Shown: in pieces, positions 61,183 to 64,000 of the stretch | Numbering within the stretch: the first letter of the stretch is position 1 | Layout of the letters: each line of letters begins with the position of its first letter | Origin: JAWPMT01 sp965242775 | Lineage (GTDB): Bacteria; Bacteroidota; Bacteroidia; Cytophagales; Cyclobacteriaceae | NCBI GenBank assembly: GCA_965242775.1 | Contig: CBDETI010000024.1 | Coordinates: forward strand, 124,001-188,000 | Direction of reading: 5' to 3' | Length of the DNA: 64,000 bases | The notes under the pieces: generated by a model | Told to the model about the DNA's origin: nothing | The model's database searches: none | What the model saw: the letters and a program-made list of their open reading frames with translations, nothing else | Translations under genes and position numbers: made by a program

Positions 61183-61953
61183 ATGAAGAAGCATTTACTG
61201 TATTTATTGCTCACGCCACTCGTCTTTCTCTACTCCTGTAGCGGAGATGATGTGGAAATTCCTGCCCTGGATCCACAGTTTCAAACTGACCCGGAGTTTG
61301 TGGAAGTGGCCCTTCCAGTCATGTTTGACAACCTCACAACCAACGCCAATAGCTACAGCTGGGACTTTGGCGACGGCAATACCTCAACAGAAGTGAGTCC
61401 CACCCATACCTTTGAAGAGCCGGGTACTTATGAAGTAACCCTAACCGCGACTGCCGTGGATGGTCAGGAGGTGGTTTATACAGAGAATGTTTCTGTACTT
61501 CAAAGAGTCTTGACCGCCTATTTGATTTCGGCCTTGCCATTAGACAATGATGGGACCCCATGGGATCCTGACGCACCCACAGACTCCTCCTATGCAGATG
61601 TGATTATTCAGCTGGCACCAGTAGACCCTTCTAATCCAGATTTTCTTACAGATGGTATTTACATTGACGTGACAGGTACACCCATCGGCAACCAGGTGAA
61701 TGCAGGTTCTTTTGGCGAGGGTATTGAATTAACTAATGAAGAATGGGTTGTCGTACTGGCTGATTTTGATGGAGACTTTGAAAATATCAATATAGAAGAG
61801 TCTGAAGTGATGTTCGGGGTTAGGTTTAATCCTTTATCCAATAACGTCACAACCACCTGGACAGGAGATGGCAGGACTGGATTTATTACACTTTTCGCAC
61901 CCGTTAATGACAATCAGTTCCTGGACGTAGATTTCTTCTTTGAACTACAATAA
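61183..61953 (+). CDS. PKD-domain lipoprotein
   Basis: The 256-residue protein has a lipoprotein signal (LVFLYSCSGDD), one PKD domain (about residues 40-108, with NSYSWDFGDGNTST and PGTYEVTLTATAV), and a beta-rich C-terminal domain of unknown type with repeated DFDGDFENI-like acid loops. PKD domains are surface adhesion or binding modules. It sits 18 bases before the SusC gene and probably belongs to the same transcript. Confidence 0.75.
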   Translation: MKKHLLYLLLTPLVFLYSCSGDDVEIPALDPQFQTDPEFVEVALPVMFDNLTTNANSYSWDFGDGNTSTEVSPTHTFEEPGTYEVTLTATAVDGQEVVYTENVSVLQRVLTAYLISALPLDNDGTPWDPDAPTDSSYADVIIQLAPVDPSNPDFLTDGIYIDVTGTPIGNQVNAGSFGEGIELTNEEWVVVLADFDGDFENINIEESEVMFGVRFNPLSNNVTTTWTGDGRTGFITLFAPVNDNQFLDVDFFFELQ

Positions 61954-61971
61954 ACCGAAAAAGTAGCAGGC

Positions 61972-64000
61972 ATGAGGAGGGTTGGTTTAGCGGTTGTTGT
62001 ATTGTTCATAAGTCTCGCAGCTTTTTCCCAGCAAACCATTCGGGGGAAAGTAAAGGATAACAACGGTGAGCCTCTCATTGGGGCCACCATTTTCAACCAA
62101 AATACCGAAAAAGGGGCCGTATCCGATCTGGACGGCAACTTCACCATTACAGGCAGTAACGGCGACATACTGGAAATCCGTATGATCGGCATGAAGACAC
62201 AGGAAGTCATTTACAATGGCCAATCCAATGTCAATGTCAGTCTGCAGGAAGACGCTATCCTCACCCAGGAAGTGGTGGTCACCGGATTCCAGGAAGTAGA
62301 CCGCAAACTGTTTACCGGCGCTTCAGAGAGCCTTAAAATGGACGATATCCGTCCGCAGGGCATGGTGGACGTGAGCCGGGTCCTGGAAGGGCAGGTAGCT
62401 GGTGTGAATGTCGATAACGTGTCGGGTACTTTCGGTACGGCGCCACGGATCCGTATCCGAGGTAACGCTTCCCTGAATGGTAATAACCAACCCCTGTTCG
62501 TGGTGGATGGGGTGATCCTCGAGGATCTGCAAAATGTTGATACCGACGACCTGATCTCCGGTAATGCAAACACCCTGGTAAGCTCTTCCATCGCCAACCT
62601 TAACCCCAGCGATATTGAATCTTTTCAAATACTGAAAGATGCCTCTGCCACCGCGATCTACGGTGCTCGCGCAGCCAACGGCGTGATCGTGATCACTACC
62701 AAGCGCGGGAAAAGCGGCCAACTTCGGGTTAACTATTCGGCCAATTTCTCCGGCAAACTCAGGCCTACGTACAACCAATTTGATCTGCTCAATTCGGCAG
62801 AAGAACTTTCCGTCTACAGGGAGCTGGCGAGCAAGGGCCTGATTGATATCAGTACGGCCGTTCGTGCACGCAACTACGGCGCTTTAGGTAAAATGTACAC
62901 CCTCATCGCCAATCACCAATTGGACTGGGGACCCGGGGGTAGCTTCAATGAACAATTCCTCAACCAATATGAAAATGCCAACACGGATTGGTTCGATGTG
63001 CTTTTCCGGGATTTCGGTTTGCAACAGCAACATTCGCTCAGCTTCACGGCGGGAAGTGAAAAAAACAATAGCTACTATTCCATTAGCTACCTGGGTGACG
63101 AAGGTCAGACCATCGCCGATAAGGTTAATCGATTTACCGGAACGGCGCGAAATACCTATTTCATTTCCGACCAATTCACTTTTGGCTTAAAACTCAATGC
63201 CAGCTACCGTGATCAGCAGGCTCCTGGGACAAGAAATCGGGAACTAGATCCGATCACAGGCCAGTTTAACCGTGACTTTGACATCAATCCATATAGCTAC
63301 AGTATCAACACGGCACGATCCATTCGGCCATTTGATGAAAATGGCAACCTGGAATTTTTTCGTCGCAACTTCGCTCCTTTCAATATTCTACATGAGCTAG
63401 ACAACAACTTCATCGATATCGAAGTAATCGACGTGTCTGCGCAAACGAATTTCGATTATTCACCTATCGAAAACCTCAACCTTAAGGGTGTGATGCAGAT
63501 CCGCTATGCCAACACCAACCGGGAACATATAGTCACAGAAAACGCCAACCAGGCAGAAGCTTTTCGCGCCAATGGCACACAATTTATCCAGGACGCAAAC
63601 AACTTACTTTTTCAGGATCCGGATGATCCCGGATTGAATCCGGTGGTGGTACTACCTCAAGGAGGTTTCAATTACCTCGATCAAAGCGATCTACTTGCTT
63701 TTTTCAGCAGGGTGAGCGGTGACTGGTCAAAGACTTTCAATACGATCCATGAAGTGAATGTGTTGGCCGGTCAGGAAGTTCGATTGACTAACCGGACGGA
63801 AACCAGTACTACTGGTCTTGGTGTGATCTATCAAAGTGGGGGCATTGTCATCACCGATCCCAATATCATCGAGTTTTTCAACTTGCAAAACATCGAGTAC
63901 TTCTCCTTAAATGAAGAAAAAGATCGCTTCATAGGCTGGTTTCTGAATGGCGGCTATGCTTTCAATTCGAAGTACGTAGCCAATTTCACATTTCGGTACG
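61972..64000 (+). CDS. SusC/RagA TonB-linked outer-membrane porin, 5' part
   Basis: The frame from ATG 61972 stays open to the window end, 676 codons. It has a signal peptide (cut near AAFSQ), a carboxypeptidase-like regulatory domain (NNGEPLIGATIFNQNTEKGA), the TonB-box-like TQEVVVTGFQEV, and the SusC/RagA plug: LEGQVAGVNVDNVSG, RIRGNASLNGNNQPLFVVDG and LKDASATAIYGARAANGV. Barrel strands follow. A SusD partner would be expected just outside the window. The cargo is unknown. Confidence 0.93.
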   Translation, partial: MRRVGLAVVVLFISLAAFSQQTIRGKVKDNNGEPLIGATIFNQNTEKGAVSDLDGNFTITGSNGDILEIRMIGMKTQEVIYNGQSNVNVSLQEDAILTQEVVVTGFQEVDRKLFTGASESLKMDDIRPQGMVDVSRVLEGQVAGVNVDNVSGTFGTAPRIRIRGNASLNGNNQPLFVVDGVILEDLQNVDTDDLISGNANTLVSSSIANLNPSDIESFQILKDASATAIYGARAANGVIVITTKRGKSGQLRVNYSANFSGKLRPTYNQFDLLNSAEELSVYRELASKGLIDISTAVRARNYGALGKMYTLIANHQLDWGPGGSFNEQFLNQYENANTDWFDVLFRDFGLQQQHSLSFTAGSEKNNSYYSISYLGDEGQTIADKVNRFTGTARNTYFISDQFTFGLKLNASYRDQQAPGTRNRELDPITGQFNRDFDINPYSYSINTARSIRPFDENGNLEFFRRNFAPFNILHELDNNFIDIEVIDVSAQTNFDYSPIENLNLKGVMQIRYANTNREHIVTENANQAEAFRANGTQFIQDANNLLFQDPDDPGLNPVVVLPQGGFNYLDQSDLLAFFSRVSGDWSKTFNTIHEVNVLAGQEVRLTNRTETSTTGLGVIYQSGGIVITDPNIIEFFNLQNIEYFSLNEEKDRFIGWFLNGGYAFNSKYVANFTFRY

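Noticed and set aside
1..64000. tRNA, rRNA and CRISPR arrays
   Set aside because: I looked for TTCGAAT-type T-loops, rRNA cores and regularly spaced repeats and saw none; this is by eye only.

Overview
The window is chromosomal DNA from a member of the Bacteroidetes, most likely the order Cytophagales and related to marine genera; the genus is inference. The evidence is a SusC/RagA porin, a TonB-receptor/DUF4249 pair, a type IX secretion C-terminal signal, the bacillithiol genes bshC and ypdA, MnmD, DUF6048/DUF6452 and a common Bacteroidetes type of REP-associated transposase remnant. Three TAnnTTTG-like -7 elements sit about 25-40 nt in front of starts, Shine-Dalgarno sequences are mostly weak, and genes are packed tightly. 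I found no rRNA, tRNA or CRISPR array.

Layout. 1-24.6 kb is ordinary core genome. It holds suhB/rsmI/pterin dehydratase/DUF493, then a long minus-strand envelope block (coaX, outer-membrane protein, TPR protein, lptC, small membrane protein, CNNM/HlyC protein, ppiD). After these come a glutamate-type dehydrogenase, a NhaD-like antiporter, aspartate kinase, ribH, a TPR protein, pdhA, recF (frameshifted), dciA, DUF6048/6452, rimO, and a bacillithiol-linked stretch (bshC, 5-formyl-THF cyclo-ligase, ypdA). 24.7-28.6 kb carries two adjacent genes that look like a two-component alpha-helical pore-forming toxin, behind a soluble histidine kinase-receiver-AraC hybrid. 28.9-39.9 kb holds a TonB receptor with DUF4249 lipoprotein, mnmD, a small accessory patch (XRE regulator, 85-aa protein, REP-transposase-like protein without its catalytic residues), a PadR regulator with a frameshifted FtsX-type permease, and an agmatinase-family enzyme.

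39.9-47.5 kb holds an SGNH-like lipoprotein, two tiny tandem CxxCxGxG zinc-finger genes too short for ordinary gene callers, a TonB-C protein, a broken beta-propeller gene, two small envelope proteins and dgt. 47.7-61 kb is a polymorphic-toxin locus on the minus strand: a 1400-aa tail-fibre-like protein, a short T9SS-sorted protein, a 2258-aa SpvB/FG-GAP/RHS protein with a C-terminal toxin tip, its probable immunity gene, then a start-less orphan tip with a second probable immunity gene and a deleted transposase. The window ends in a PKD lipoprotein and the 5' part of a SusC/RagA porin.

The most unusual signals are the toxin-like pair at 24.7-26.7 kb, the RHS locus with its orphan cassette, the paired mini zinc-finger genes, the inactivated REP-transposase relative, and an approximately 80-bp element (palindrome ATACCCA-N4-TGGGTAT) found upstream of three envelope genes, including the first gene of the RHS operon. 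Three genes (recF, permease, beta-propeller) carry single-base indels, so base accuracy should be kept in mind.
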